49,123 bases of DNA from CBETVX01 sp965539935. GTDB lineage: Bacteria; Bacillota; Clostridia; Peptostreptococcales; Caminicellaceae. The number at the start of each line of letters is the position of its first letter. Within the stretch, counting starts at the first letter, position 1. The stretch is taken from contig CBETVX010000020.1 of assembly GCA_965539935.1 (NCBI GenBank), forward strand, positions 1 through 49,123. Direction: 5' to 3'. This document shows, piece by piece, positions 1-7,295 of this stretch. The notes beneath the pieces are model-generated. The model was given only the letters and a program-made list of their open reading frames with translations. It did no database searches and was not told where the DNA came from. The position numbers and the translations under genes are program-made.

Positions 1-62
1 CAGGACAACAAGGTCCTTCAGGTCCATCACCAGGTAGACCAGGACAACAAGGTCCCTCAGGC
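1..62. repeat. Tandem repeat, 39-bp period, coding collagen-like Gly-X-Y
   Basis: The string CAGGACAACAAGGTCC at position 1 returns at position 40 with one T/C change a little further on. This gives a 39-bp tandem unit that runs off the left edge of the window. In the frame of the downstream gene it encodes Gly/Pro/Gln/Ser-rich units such as GQQGPSGPS. Such repeats commonly vary in copy number. Confidence 0.7.
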
Positions 63-311
63 CCACCTCCATCCTTTACACCAGAAAGACGTGACGAAGG
101 ACCATCATTGATGGCAGTAGATCCTAGAGCCATTAGACGTTGTACTTTCCGCTTTGTATATTTGTGGCTTGAAGATGGAAGAGAATTTTGGGCTTACTTA
201 GTTTTTGTAGGACCTAGATCAGTATCAGGATATAGATGGGATAAACGTAGAAGAAGATGGGTTTATTTTGGAACTGATATTAGGAATATTAAATATTTTG
301 AGTGTTACTAA
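3..311 (+). CDS. Collagen-like repeat protein, C-terminal part (5' end outside window)
   Basis: The frame is open from the left edge to the TAA at 309-311, so the start lies outside the window. The visible part begins with Gly/Pro/Gln-rich collagen-like units. It passes through a PPPSFTPE linker and ends in a compact domain of about 70 residues rich in aromatics and arginine (WLEDGREFWAY, GYRWDKRRRRWVYFG, final FECY). I recall similar Gly/Pro-rich proteins with this aromatic tail in spore-forming Firmicutes, where the function is not established. Surface or spore-coat exposure is inference only. An internal ATG at 108 would give 67 residues, but the open frame upstream argues that it is not the start. 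Confidence 0.6.
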   Translation, partial: GQQGPSGPSPGRPGQQGPSGPPPSFTPERRDEGPSLMAVDPRAIRRCTFRFVYLWLEDGREFWAYLVFVGPRSVSGYRWDKRRRRWVYFGTDIRNIKYFECY

Positions 312-316
312 ATAAG

Positions 317-351
317 TTGTAAAAAGGTGGCTATTTTAATAATGCCACCTT
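317..351 (-). terminator. Rho-independent terminator of the hemerythrin/CMD operon
   Basis: AAGGTGGC (324-331) pairs with GCCACCTT (344-351) around a 12-nt AT loop. Read on the minus strand the stem is followed by a run of five T. On the plus strand there is no T run, so it serves the reverse genes, not the collagen-like gene. Confidence 0.75.
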
Positions 352-353
352 AA

Positions 354-767
354 CTAATCATCTAATAATGGATATAAATGATTGTCTTCCTTTTCAATTC
401 TAGATAATAAAGAGGTTAAAATATTATTTGATTCATCAATAAAATCATTAATATTTGATAGTATCTTAGTTTTAGTATTATATTTATTTTTATAATCTAC
501 AAAACTAGAAAATAAACCTTCCATCTCACTGTAATAAATATTTTGGAATTTAATTAATTTAGGATCAGAACTGTTTTTCATACTAGGATATAGCCATCTA
601 TCCTCTTCATTTAAATGGATTTTTAATTTTCCAGCTAAAATACTTATAGATTTTGAAATTTCATAGGCCTTGTCTTCAACAGCTTTATTATCTAGTTCAG
701 TTAAAATATTTTTAACTATATCTTTAATTTCGGAATGCTGCCTTTTAAGATTATTTATCTTTAACAT
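354..767 (-). CDS. Hemerythrin-like HHE-domain protein with two ligand substitutions
   Basis: A four-helix hemerythrin-type protein of 137 residues, the usual single-domain size. Recognisable ligand motifs are H11 in the first helix and H51-x3-E55 in HLNEEDRWLYP. The second-half motif RIEKEDNHLYP keeps E127. The histidine normally found before IEKE is R123, and the position usually written EH in the third helix reads E81-M82. The canonical di-iron site would therefore be incomplete. It lies 34 bp downstream of the carboxymuconolactone-decarboxylase-like gene on the same strand and probably shares its Crp/Fnr-boxed promoter. Family members bind O2 or NO, or serve iron homeostasis. With these changes the binding chemistry here is uncertain. 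Confidence 0.75.
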   Translation of the reverse strand: MLKINNLKRQHSEIKDIVKNILTELDNKAVEDKAYEISKSISILAGKLKIHLNEEDRWLYPSMKNSSDPKLIKFQNIYYSEMEGLFSSFVDYKNKYNTKTKILSNINDFIDESNNILTSLLSRIEKEDNHLYPLLDD

Positions 768-801
768 TATTTAATCGTCTCCTTACATTAATCAGTTGAA
801 C

Positions 802-1170
802 TTAAAGGGTTTTTTTATCTAATTTACTTTCCATATACTTTATAAGTGGAGCTATTTGTACTAAAGTAGGTGCACCCTTCATCCAAACCTGCTGTTTTAA
901 GACCTCTATTATTTCTTCCCTGGTGGCTCCATATCTGATAGCTTTATTCATTTCCAGTTTAGCTCTAGTTTCATTTTCATCAAAAACTGCAGTTGCAAGG
1001 GCAATAAGATATCTATATTTTAGAGGAATAACTCCGTCTCTCCATATTTCATGATGATAATTAGATATGATTTCTTGAAAATTTTCGCCAAAGGTATTGG
1101 CTACCATTACTCCTGGAGGAACAAAACCAATCTCATCCTTAAATTCTTCTTTCATTTTATTTTTATCCAT
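802..1170 (-). CDS. Carboxymuconolactone decarboxylase (AhpD-like) family protein lacking cysteines
   Basis: A 122-residue protein with the CMD/AhpD helical pattern: LKYRYLIALATAV, then a helix, then AIRYGATREEIIEVLKQ and MKGAPTLVQIAPL. AhpD-type members carry a CxxC redox pair at the start of the central helix. Here that position reads ENETRAKLEM, and the whole protein contains no cysteine, so thiol-peroxidase chemistry is not possible. It may belong to the non-redox decarboxylase-like branch or have another role. The ATG at 1170 follows an AGGAGGT ribosome site. It is the first gene of a reverse two-gene unit with the hemerythrin-like gene. Confidence 0.75.
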   Translation of the reverse strand: MDKNKMKEEFKDEIGFVPPGVMVANTFGENFQEIISNYHHEIWRDGVIPLKYRYLIALATAVFDENETRAKLEMNKAIRYGATREEIIEVLKQQVWMKGAPTLVQIAPLIKYMESKLDKKTL

Positions 1171-1210
1171 TTAAATTACCTCCTAATTAATTTTGATTAA
1201 TCTTAAGATA

Positions 1211-1253
1211 ATCTTATTATTTATATACCTATTATTCTGTGATTTACATCACC
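1211..1253 (-). promoter_or_regulatory. Crp/Fnr-type box and possible -10 for the hemerythrin/CMD operon
   Basis: TGTGA-N6-TCACC (1238-1253) matches the Crp/Fnr consensus TGTGA-N6-TCACA at nine of ten fixed positions. On the minus strand a TAAGAT hexamer (1216-1211) would give a start near 1204. The box centre would then lie about 41 bp upstream, the class II activator distance. The box is clear, but the -10 was picked to fit. Confidence 0.5.
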
Positions 1254-1272
1254 TATTTATTATTTTTTTTAT

Positions 1273-1380
1273 AATCCATAGAAAATTATAGCTATTATAA
1301 AAATATAGCTAGAATATAATTTCTATTATGGATTTTAACAAACTCTATAGTGAACCTAATTTATTTAAATTGAAGATTTT
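1273..1380. repeat. Dispersed 108-bp repeat with internal hairpin, copy A
   Basis: Aligns without gaps to 22162-22269 at roughly 80% identity by eye. The best-conserved part is AATATAATTTCTATTATGG and the following ATTTTAACAAA, then CCTAATTTATTTAAATTGAAG. The left end (ATCCATAGAAAATTATA) and the middle (TATAATTTCTATTATGGAT) are inverted repeats that can fold into a stem of about 17 bp. No open frame lies inside it. It sits in the noncoding stretch 1171-1570 ahead of gyrA. Confidence 0.65.
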
Positions 1381-1448
1381 ATTGGAAAATGGTTAGAAAA
1401 ATTATAATTTGGAAAAAATACCAAATAATTTAGTATACAATAAACGAC

Positions 1449-1477
1449 TTGAGTTAAGTTTTAATAAAGGTTATAAT
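1449..1477 (+). promoter_or_regulatory. Predicted sigma-A promoter of gyrA
   Basis: TTGAGT (1449-1454), a 17-bp spacer, then TATAAT (1472-1477). This leaves an untranslated leader of about 85 nt before the gyrA start. Apart from this promoter, the dispersed repeat and the Crp/Fnr box, I see nothing in the 400-bp gap 1171-1570. Confidence 0.65.
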
Positions 1478-1570
1478 TAAATGATGGAAAGATTTATTAA
1501 AAATAAATAGACATTTATATAAATACATAAAGGACTTAAAACCTCTAGAAAAATATAGGAGTGTATTTAA

Positions 1571-4009
1571 ATGGAAGAAAATAAGCAAAATATTATACAG
1601 GTTGATATAGCCCAAGAGATGAAAAAATCCTACATAGATTATGCCATGAGTGTTATTGTAGGTAGAGCTCTTCCAGATGTAAGGGATGGATTAAAACCTG
1701 TTCATAGAAGAATACTTTACGCAATGAATGAACTAGGTTTGTCACCAGAAAAAGCCTATAGAAAATCTGCCCGTATTGTGGGAGATGTTCTAGGTAAATT
1801 TCATCCCCATGGTGATAGTTCTGTATATGATGCTATGGTTAGATTAGCTCAAAACTTCTCTACAAGATATATGTTAGTAGATGGTCACGGTAACTTTGGT
1901 TCTATCGACGGTGACGGAGCAGCTGCCATGAGATATACGGAAGCAAAGCTAACTAAGCTTTCTGTTGAGATGCTTAGGGATATTGAAAAGGAGACTGTAG
2001 ATTTTTCTCCTAACTTTGATGAGACTCTAAAGGAGCCTGATGTACTTCCAAGTAGATTTCCAAATCTACTTGTCAATGGTTCAAATGGTATAGCTGTTGG
2101 TATGGCTACATCTATACCTCCCCATAATTTAAGGGAAGTAATTGATGGAGCTATAAAAATAATAGATGAACCAGAGACCACTGTAGATGATCTCATAGAA
2201 ATAGTGAAGGGACCAGATTTTCCTACTGGCGCCATAATAATGGGTAAGGAAAATATTAAGCAGGCCTATAGAACTGGTAGAGGTAGAATATCAGTAAGGG
2301 CAGATGTTGAAATAGAAGACATAGGTAAGGGTAAGCAGGCTATAATTATAAATGAAATACCTTACCAAGTAAATAAAGCTAAGCTTATAGAAGGTATAGC
2401 TGACCTTGTAAAAAATAAAAAGGTAGAAGGAATAACTGACCTTAGAGATGAAAGTGATAGAAGGGGTATAAGGGTAGTAATTGAACTTAAAAAGGATATA
2501 AATCCTAATGTGGTTCTAAATAAGCTATATAAGCATTCACAGCTACAAACTACCTTTAGTATTATTATGATAGCCCTTGTAGATGGTCAACCTAAGGTTC
2601 TTAATCTATATGATATGCTTAAGGCATATCTTGACCATCAAAAAGATGTAGTAACAAGAAGAACAAAGTATGACCTTAAAAAGGCTGAAAATAGGGCCCA
2701 TATATTAGAAGGACTGAAGATAGCCCTTGATCATATAGATGCTATTATAAGCCTAATTAGGGGATCAAAAACTGTTGCTGAGGCAAAGGAAGGTCTAATT
2801 AAGAATTTCAATTTAACAGAAGTACAAGCCCAGGCTATATTAGATATGAGGCTACAAAAGCTTACAGGTCTTGAAAGGGAAAAGATCGAAGAAGAGTATG
2901 AAGATTTAATTAAACAAATAACTAGATTTAAAGAGATATTATCCAATGAAAGATTACTTCTCAGTATAATAAAAGAAGAATTAGAAGAAATAAGGGATAA
3001 ATATAGCGACGAAAGAAGAACAAAGATATCTTTAAGAGAAGATGAAATAGATATTGAAGACCTGATAGAAGAGGAAGATGTATTTATTACATTAACCCAT
3101 ATGGGCTATATAAAAAGAGTTCCTGCAACTACCTACAGAAGTCAGAAAAGAGGTGGCAAGGGAATAACAGGAATATCTACAAGGGAAGAAGATTTTGTAG
3201 AAGATATATTTATAACTTCAACCCATAGCTATCTACTATTCTTCACTAGCTTTGGTAAGGTATATAGACTAAAGGCCTATGAAATACCAGAGGCAAAGAG
3301 GCAAGCAAGGGGAACTAATATAGTAAATCTACTGTATCTTGAACCAGGAGAGAAAATAACAGCCGTTATCCCAATTAAGGATTTTTCTAAAGATGGATAT
3401 TTAGTGATGGTCACTAAATATGGGATGATTAAAAAATGTGACTTATCACAATTCGATACTTCTAGAAAAACTGGTTTGATTGCAATGAGCCTAAAGGAAA
3501 ATGATGAACTTATTAGTGTAAGATATACCGATGGAAATACAGAACTTTTCCTAGTAACATCTGGAGGTATGGCAATTAGATTCAGTGAAAAAGATGTAAG
3601 AAGTATGGGAAGAACAGCAATGGGTGTTAAGGCCATTAATTTAAATGAAGATGATTATATAATAGGAATGGGACTTGATAACGAAGGTAATGACCTATTA
3701 GTAGTAAGCAAGAACGGGTTTGGTAAAAGGACTTCCATAGATGAATATAGAGTACAATCTAGGGGTGGAAAGGGAATAAAGACCTATAATGTTAATGAAA
3801 AGACTGGATGTTTAGTAGGTTCTAGAATAGTTAATGAAAATGATGATATAATGCTAATAAATACATCTGGTATAGTTATAAGGTTAAACGTAAAGGATAT
3901 ATCAAGGGTAGGTAGGAATACCCAAGGAGTTACTTTAATGAGGGTTAACGAAGATACAAATGTAGTTTCAATAGCAAAAATAACTGAAAAGGTAAAGGAA
4001 GAAGAATAG
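1571..4009 (+). CDS. gyrA: DNA gyrase subunit A
   Basis: Breakage-reunion subunit of DNA gyrase, which with GyrB introduces negative supercoils. Full length at 812 residues. The N-terminal winged-helix/tower region carries the catalytic tyrosine Y122 in AAMRYTEAKL. The quinolone-determining stretch HPHGDSSVYD has S83 and D87, the residues of drug-sensitive enzymes in E. coli numbering. The C-terminal beta-pinwheel starts near residue 500 and carries the GyrA box QKRGGKG, the signature separating GyrA from ParC. The ATG follows an AGGAG site. gyrB is not adjacent inside this window. The gene has its own predicted promoter at 1449 and a terminator at 4008, so it appears to be a single-gene unit. 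Confidence 0.97.
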   Translation: MEENKQNIIQVDIAQEMKKSYIDYAMSVIVGRALPDVRDGLKPVHRRILYAMNELGLSPEKAYRKSARIVGDVLGKFHPHGDSSVYDAMVRLAQNFSTRYMLVDGHGNFGSIDGDGAAAMRYTEAKLTKLSVEMLRDIEKETVDFSPNFDETLKEPDVLPSRFPNLLVNGSNGIAVGMATSIPPHNLREVIDGAIKIIDEPETTVDDLIEIVKGPDFPTGAIIMGKENIKQAYRTGRGRISVRADVEIEDIGKGKQAIIINEIPYQVNKAKLIEGIADLVKNKKVEGITDLRDESDRRGIRVVIELKKDINPNVVLNKLYKHSQLQTTFSIIMIALVDGQPKVLNLYDMLKAYLDHQKDVVTRRTKYDLKKAENRAHILEGLKIALDHIDAIISLIRGSKTVAEAKEGLIKNFNLTEVQAQAILDMRLQKLTGLEREKIEEEYEDLIKQITRFKEILSNERLLLSIIKEELEEIRDKYSDERRTKISLREDEIDIEDLIEEEDVFITLTHMGYIKRVPATTYRSQKRGGKGITGISTREEDFVEDIFITSTHSYLLFFTSFGKVYRLKAYEIPEAKRQARGTNIVNLLYLEPGEKITAVIPIKDFSKDGYLVMVTKYGMIKKCDLSQFDTSRKTGLIAMSLKENDELISVRYTDGNTELFLVTSGGMAIRFSEKDVRSMGRTAMGVKAINLNEDDYIIGMGLDNEGNDLLVVSKNGFGKRTSIDEYRVQSRGGKGIKTYNVNEKTGCLVGSRIVNENDDIMLINTSGIVIRLNVKDISRVGRNTQGVTLMRVNEDTNVVSIAKITEKVKEEE

Positions 4010-4036
4010 GAGCTCATATAGGGCTCCTTATTTTTG
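4008..4036 (+). terminator. gyrA terminator
   Basis: AGGAGC (4008-4013) pairs with GCTCCT (4023-4028) and is followed by TATTTTT. The stem begins inside the gyrA stop codon. Confidence 0.7.
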
Positions 4037-4059
4037 CAAAAAAATAATAAATATAGGGA

Positions 4060-4099
4060 TTGATAAAAAAATAACAAAACTGTATACTGTATATAGTAT
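4060..4099 (+). promoter_or_regulatory. Sigma-A promoter with overlapping palindrome ahead of the hydrogenase operon
   Basis: TTGATA (4060-4065), a 17-bp spacer, then TATACT (4083-4088). The -10 is embedded in the dyad ATACT-N6-AGTAT (4084-4099), so a repressor bound there would cover the -10 and start site. This is the only promoter-like element between gyrA and the ferredoxin gene. No sigma-B-type element is visible there. Confidence 0.65.
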
Positions 4100-4126
4100 C
4101 TCAATATATATATGAGGAGTGTCCAT

Positions 4127-4372
4127 ATGATTAATGTAAGTGTATGTATAGGAAGTGCATGTCATTTGAAAGGTTCATATGATGTAATAAGTAAACTTAA
4201 AGAAATTTTAAAGGAGAGAAATTTGGAGCATAAGGTAGAAATTAAAGCTGGATTTTGTTTAGGAGAGTGCACTAAAGCAGTATCTGTAAAAATAAATGAT
4301 GAAGAAATATTTTCTGTAAGGGAAGATACGGTAGAAGAGTTTGTTGAAACTGAGCTTCTTAGGAGGTTATAG
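4127..4372 (+). CDS. Thioredoxin-like [2Fe-2S] ferredoxin (NuoE/HydC-like), hydrogenase operon
   Basis: A small electron carrier of 81 residues with the thioredoxin-like [2Fe-2S] pattern C7-x4-C12 and C44-x3-C48 (VCIGSAC and GFCLGEC). An upstream in-frame ATG at 4112 exists. The GAGGAG site at 4114-4119 lies inside that longer reading and 7 nt before the ATG at 4127, so 4127 is preferred. It is the first gene after the promoter at 4060 and sits 2 bp before the sensory hydrogenase gene. The likely role is passing electrons to or from the neighbouring iron-sulfur hydrogenase-like proteins. This is inferred from family and position. Confidence 0.8.
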   Translation: MINVSVCIGSACHLKGSYDVISKLKEILKERNLEHKVEIKAGFCLGECTKAVSVKINDEEIFSVREDTVEEFVETELLRRL

Positions 4373-4374
4373 TA

Positions 4375-6108
4375 ATGAATTTACTAAACATCTCAGAAGC
4401 CAATTGTAGAAACTGCTATAAATGCTTTAGACGTTGTGAAATAAAATCAATAAAAGTACAAAATGAACAGGCCCATATGGTAAGTGATACTTGCATATAT
4501 TGCGGTGAATGCCTTAAATCATGTCCCCAAGAAGCTATAAAAAAAGATAGTGATTTAAACACGGTTAAAAACGCTATCAAAGATGGAAAAAAAGTGATAG
4601 CAAGTATAGCTCCATCATTCATTGGTAATTTCAAGGTAAATCATGGGGGCCAGCTGATAGCGGGATTAAAAAAATTAGGATTTTCTATAGTTGAAGAGAC
4701 TGGTATAGGTGCTCAATTAGTTACACAATTATATAAAGAGTATATTAGAAAAAATGTTAAAAAAAATTTAATAACAACTTGCTGTCCATCTGCTACAATA
4801 TTAATTGAAACTTATTATCCTAGCCTAAAGGATTATATGATACCTATAGTATCACCGATGTTAGCACATGGTAAAATTTTAAAGAAAATATATGGAGCAG
4901 ATAGTTATGTAGTTTTTATAGGCCCATGTATTAGTAAAAGCTATGAGGCCTATGATTTTCAGCATAGGGGAGTAATTGATTCAGTAATTACATTTGAAGA
5001 ATTGGAAAAATGGTTTGAAGATGAAAATATTGAATTAAGTTCTTTACCCCAATATGATTTTGATAGAGGATGTTCAATAATTGGAAGGGGATTTCCTATA
5101 AGTGGTAATATAATCAAAAATCTAATAGATAAAGATAGTAAAAAACAGTATAAATTAATACATGTTACTGGAATAAAGGACTGTATTACATTTTTAGACT
5201 GTATTTTAGAGGAAAAAGTAAGTGATATACTATTAGAGCTGAATGTATGTAGAGGTGGATGCATAGGAGGCCCTGGATCAAGTAAAAAGTCTGAATGCTA
5301 TTATATTATAAAAAACAAAATAGAAGAATATTTAAGCAATAAAGAAATGAAAACAGATGAAACACATAAAATAGATGAAGATATAATTAAAGATATGAAT
5401 TTCACAAAAAAATTTTTTGATAAAAGTATTAAGAGAAAAATTGCCACAGAAGAAGAAATATTAGATATATTAAAAACCATGGGTAAATTTAAAAAAGAAG
5501 ATGAGCTTAACTGTGGAGGATGTGGATTTAATACATGTAGGGATAAAGCTCAAGCTATTTTTGAAGGAAAGGGAGAGCTTAGTATATGCCTACCTTTTAT
5601 GAGAAATAAAGCAGAGGGCTTTTCAAATATCATGTTTGAATATACTCCTAATATTGTTTTTGCATTAAGCGAAAAATTAGAAGTATTAGAATTTAATCCT
5701 ACTGCTGAAAAAACCTTTAAAATAAAAGAAAAAGATATAAAAAATAAGCCCATTTCCACATTGATGGATGATTCAGATTTTATTGATGTTCTAGCAACAG
5801 AAAAAAATATAATAAAAAAGAAGATTTCATGTCCTGAATATGGCATAACATTACTTGAGAATATTCTATACCTTAAAGACCAAAATGTGCTTTTAGTCAT
5901 TATGAACAATATAACATCTGAAGAAAAGCATAGGGAGGAACTTAAAAAAGTAAAGGAAAATGCTGTGAAGGCTGCTCAAAATGTAATAGATAAACAGATG
6001 AGAGTTGCTCAAGAAATAGCAAGTCTCCTTGGTGAAACTACTGCTGAGACCAAAAGCACCCTTACTAAATTAAAGAAAATAGCATTGGAAGAAGAGGGTA
6101 ATATATGA
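4375..6108 (+). CDS. Putative sensory [FeFe] hydrogenase with PAS domain (group C, phosphatase-linked type)
   Basis: 577 residues in modules. Two 4Fe-4S sites lie at C11/14/17/21 and C40/43/46/50. The H-cluster domain follows with L1 TTCCPS (C136, C137), L2 GPCISK (C185) and L3 CRGGCIGG (C292, C296). A further Fe-S domain (NCGGCGFNTC, about 379-410) comes next, then a PAS domain (about 420-520) and a helical tail. All H-cluster cysteines are present, but the methionine of the usual L2 MPC motif is glycine. Group C [FeFe] hydrogenases are regarded as H2 or redox sensors, and the type encoded beside a phosphatase is called C3 in the HydDB scheme. The stop overlaps the SpoIIE-like phosphatase start by 4 bp, implying translational coupling. 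The order resembles the hfs operons of thermophilic clostridia. H2 sensing is inferred, not shown. Confidence 0.85.
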   Translation: MNLLNISEANCRNCYKCFRRCEIKSIKVQNEQAHMVSDTCIYCGECLKSCPQEAIKKDSDLNTVKNAIKDGKKVIASIAPSFIGNFKVNHGGQLIAGLKKLGFSIVEETGIGAQLVTQLYKEYIRKNVKKNLITTCCPSATILIETYYPSLKDYMIPIVSPMLAHGKILKKIYGADSYVVFIGPCISKSYEAYDFQHRGVIDSVITFEELEKWFEDENIELSSLPQYDFDRGCSIIGRGFPISGNIIKNLIDKDSKKQYKLIHVTGIKDCITFLDCILEEKVSDILLELNVCRGGCIGGPGSSKKSECYYIIKNKIEEYLSNKEMKTDETHKIDEDIIKDMNFTKKFFDKSIKRKIATEEEILDILKTMGKFKKEDELNCGGCGFNTCRDKAQAIFEGKGELSICLPFMRNKAEGFSNIMFEYTPNIVFALSEKLEVLEFNPTAEKTFKIKEKDIKNKPISTLMDDSDFIDVLATEKNIIKKKISCPEYGITLLENILYLKDQNVLLVIMNNITSEEKHREELKKVKENAVKAAQNVIDKQMRVAQEIASLLGETTAETKSTLTKLKKIALEEEGNI

Positions 6109-7280
6109 TGGAATATTTTATTGATATAGCCTATGATAGTATAAACAAATACGGAGAAGAACTTTGTGGTGACAAAGTAGAAATAAAAAACTCAGATGAT
6201 AATATAATTATTGTATTAGCTGATGGTCTTGGAAGTGGAGTAAAAGCAAATATACTAGCAACCCTAACAGCTAAAATAGCAGCAACAATGCTAAAGGAAG
6301 GCTCAACCATATCAGAAACAGTAGATACTATTATACATACACTTCCTGTATGCAAAGTTAGAAAATTAGCTTACTCAACCTTTACAATAATAAATATATA
6401 CAAAAATAATATGGTATATATAATAGAATGTGATAATCCTCCACTTTTTTTCATGAGGAATAATAAAATTGTAAATAAGTATAAAAAAAGTCGAAATATA
6501 AATGGCAAAATAATAAAAGAAAGCAGATTTCAGCTAAAAGAAGGAGATATACTTACAGTTGTCAGTGATGGTGTTGTACATGCTGGTATAGGAGGAATTT
6601 TAAATTTAGGTTGGCAATGGGAAAATATAGCAGAATACTTAGAAAAAATAGCTAAAGAACAAAGGAGTGCAAAGCATATATCTAAATCATTAGTGAATGC
6701 ATGTAAAAATTTATATATGAATAAGCCAGGGGATGATACAACCGTGGTATCAGTTAAAATAAGAAAACCAGAGATAATAAATATATTTACTGGTCCACCA
6801 AAGGATCCCCAAAAGGATAAATATGTTATTAAAGAATTCATGGAAAACAAAGGGAAAAAAATAGTATGTGGTGGTACTGCGGCTAAAATTGTATCCAGAG
6901 AATTAGGAGAAGAATTGATAACAAGTATAAAATATATCGATAAAGAAGTTCCTCCTACAGCTGAAATTAAAGGAATAGACTTAGTTACAGAGGGAGTTCT
7001 GACATTAAGTAAAACCCTTGAAAAAATAAATGGGTTTTTAGACTCATACAATGATGAGTATACAATATACAACATACAAAAAGAAGACGGATCTTCAAAG
7101 CTTGCAAAACTACTTATAGAAGAATGTACTCATATAAATCTTTGGGTTGGAAAGGCTATAAATCCAGCCCACCAAAATCCAGATTTCCCAATGGAGTTTA
7201 GTATCAAACTAAAAATCATCGAAGAATTGATTGATTCAATGAAAAAATTAGGAAAAAAAATAAATATAAAATATGTTTAA
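6105..7280 (+). CDS. SpoIIE/RsbU-type PP2C serine phosphatase
   Basis: 391 residues. The first ~215 form a PP2C-type phosphatase with metal ligands in ADGLGSG (D40), SDGVVHAG (D155) and PGDDTTVV (D210, D211). The remaining ~175 residues form a conserved-looking domain I do not recognise, with a GTAAKI stretch near 258. No PAS, GAF or membrane segment is seen, so input must come from a partner. The start overlaps the stop of the PAS-containing hydrogenase gene (ATGA). In Bacillus, RsbU/RsbP/SpoIIE phosphatases dephosphorylate an RsbV/SpoIIAA protein and so release a sigma factor. An RsbV-RsbW-sigma set lies 1.6 kb downstream and is the obvious candidate target. Confidence 0.85.
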   Translation: MMEYFIDIAYDSINKYGEELCGDKVEIKNSDDNIIIVLADGLGSGVKANILATLTAKIAATMLKEGSTISETVDTIIHTLPVCKVRKLAYSTFTIINIYKNNMVYIIECDNPPLFFMRNNKIVNKYKKSRNINGKIIKESRFQLKEGDILTVVSDGVVHAGIGGILNLGWQWENIAEYLEKIAKEQRSAKHISKSLVNACKNLYMNKPGDDTTVVSVKIRKPEIINIFTGPPKDPQKDKYVIKEFMENKGKKIVCGGTAAKIVSRELGEELITSIKYIDKEVPPTAEIKGIDLVTEGVLTLSKTLEKINGFLDSYNDEYTIYNIQKEDGSSKLAKLLIEECTHINLWVGKAINPAHQNPDFPMEFSIKLKIIEELIDSMKKLGKKINIKYV

Positions 7281-7295
7281 TGTTGAGGTGGAAAA

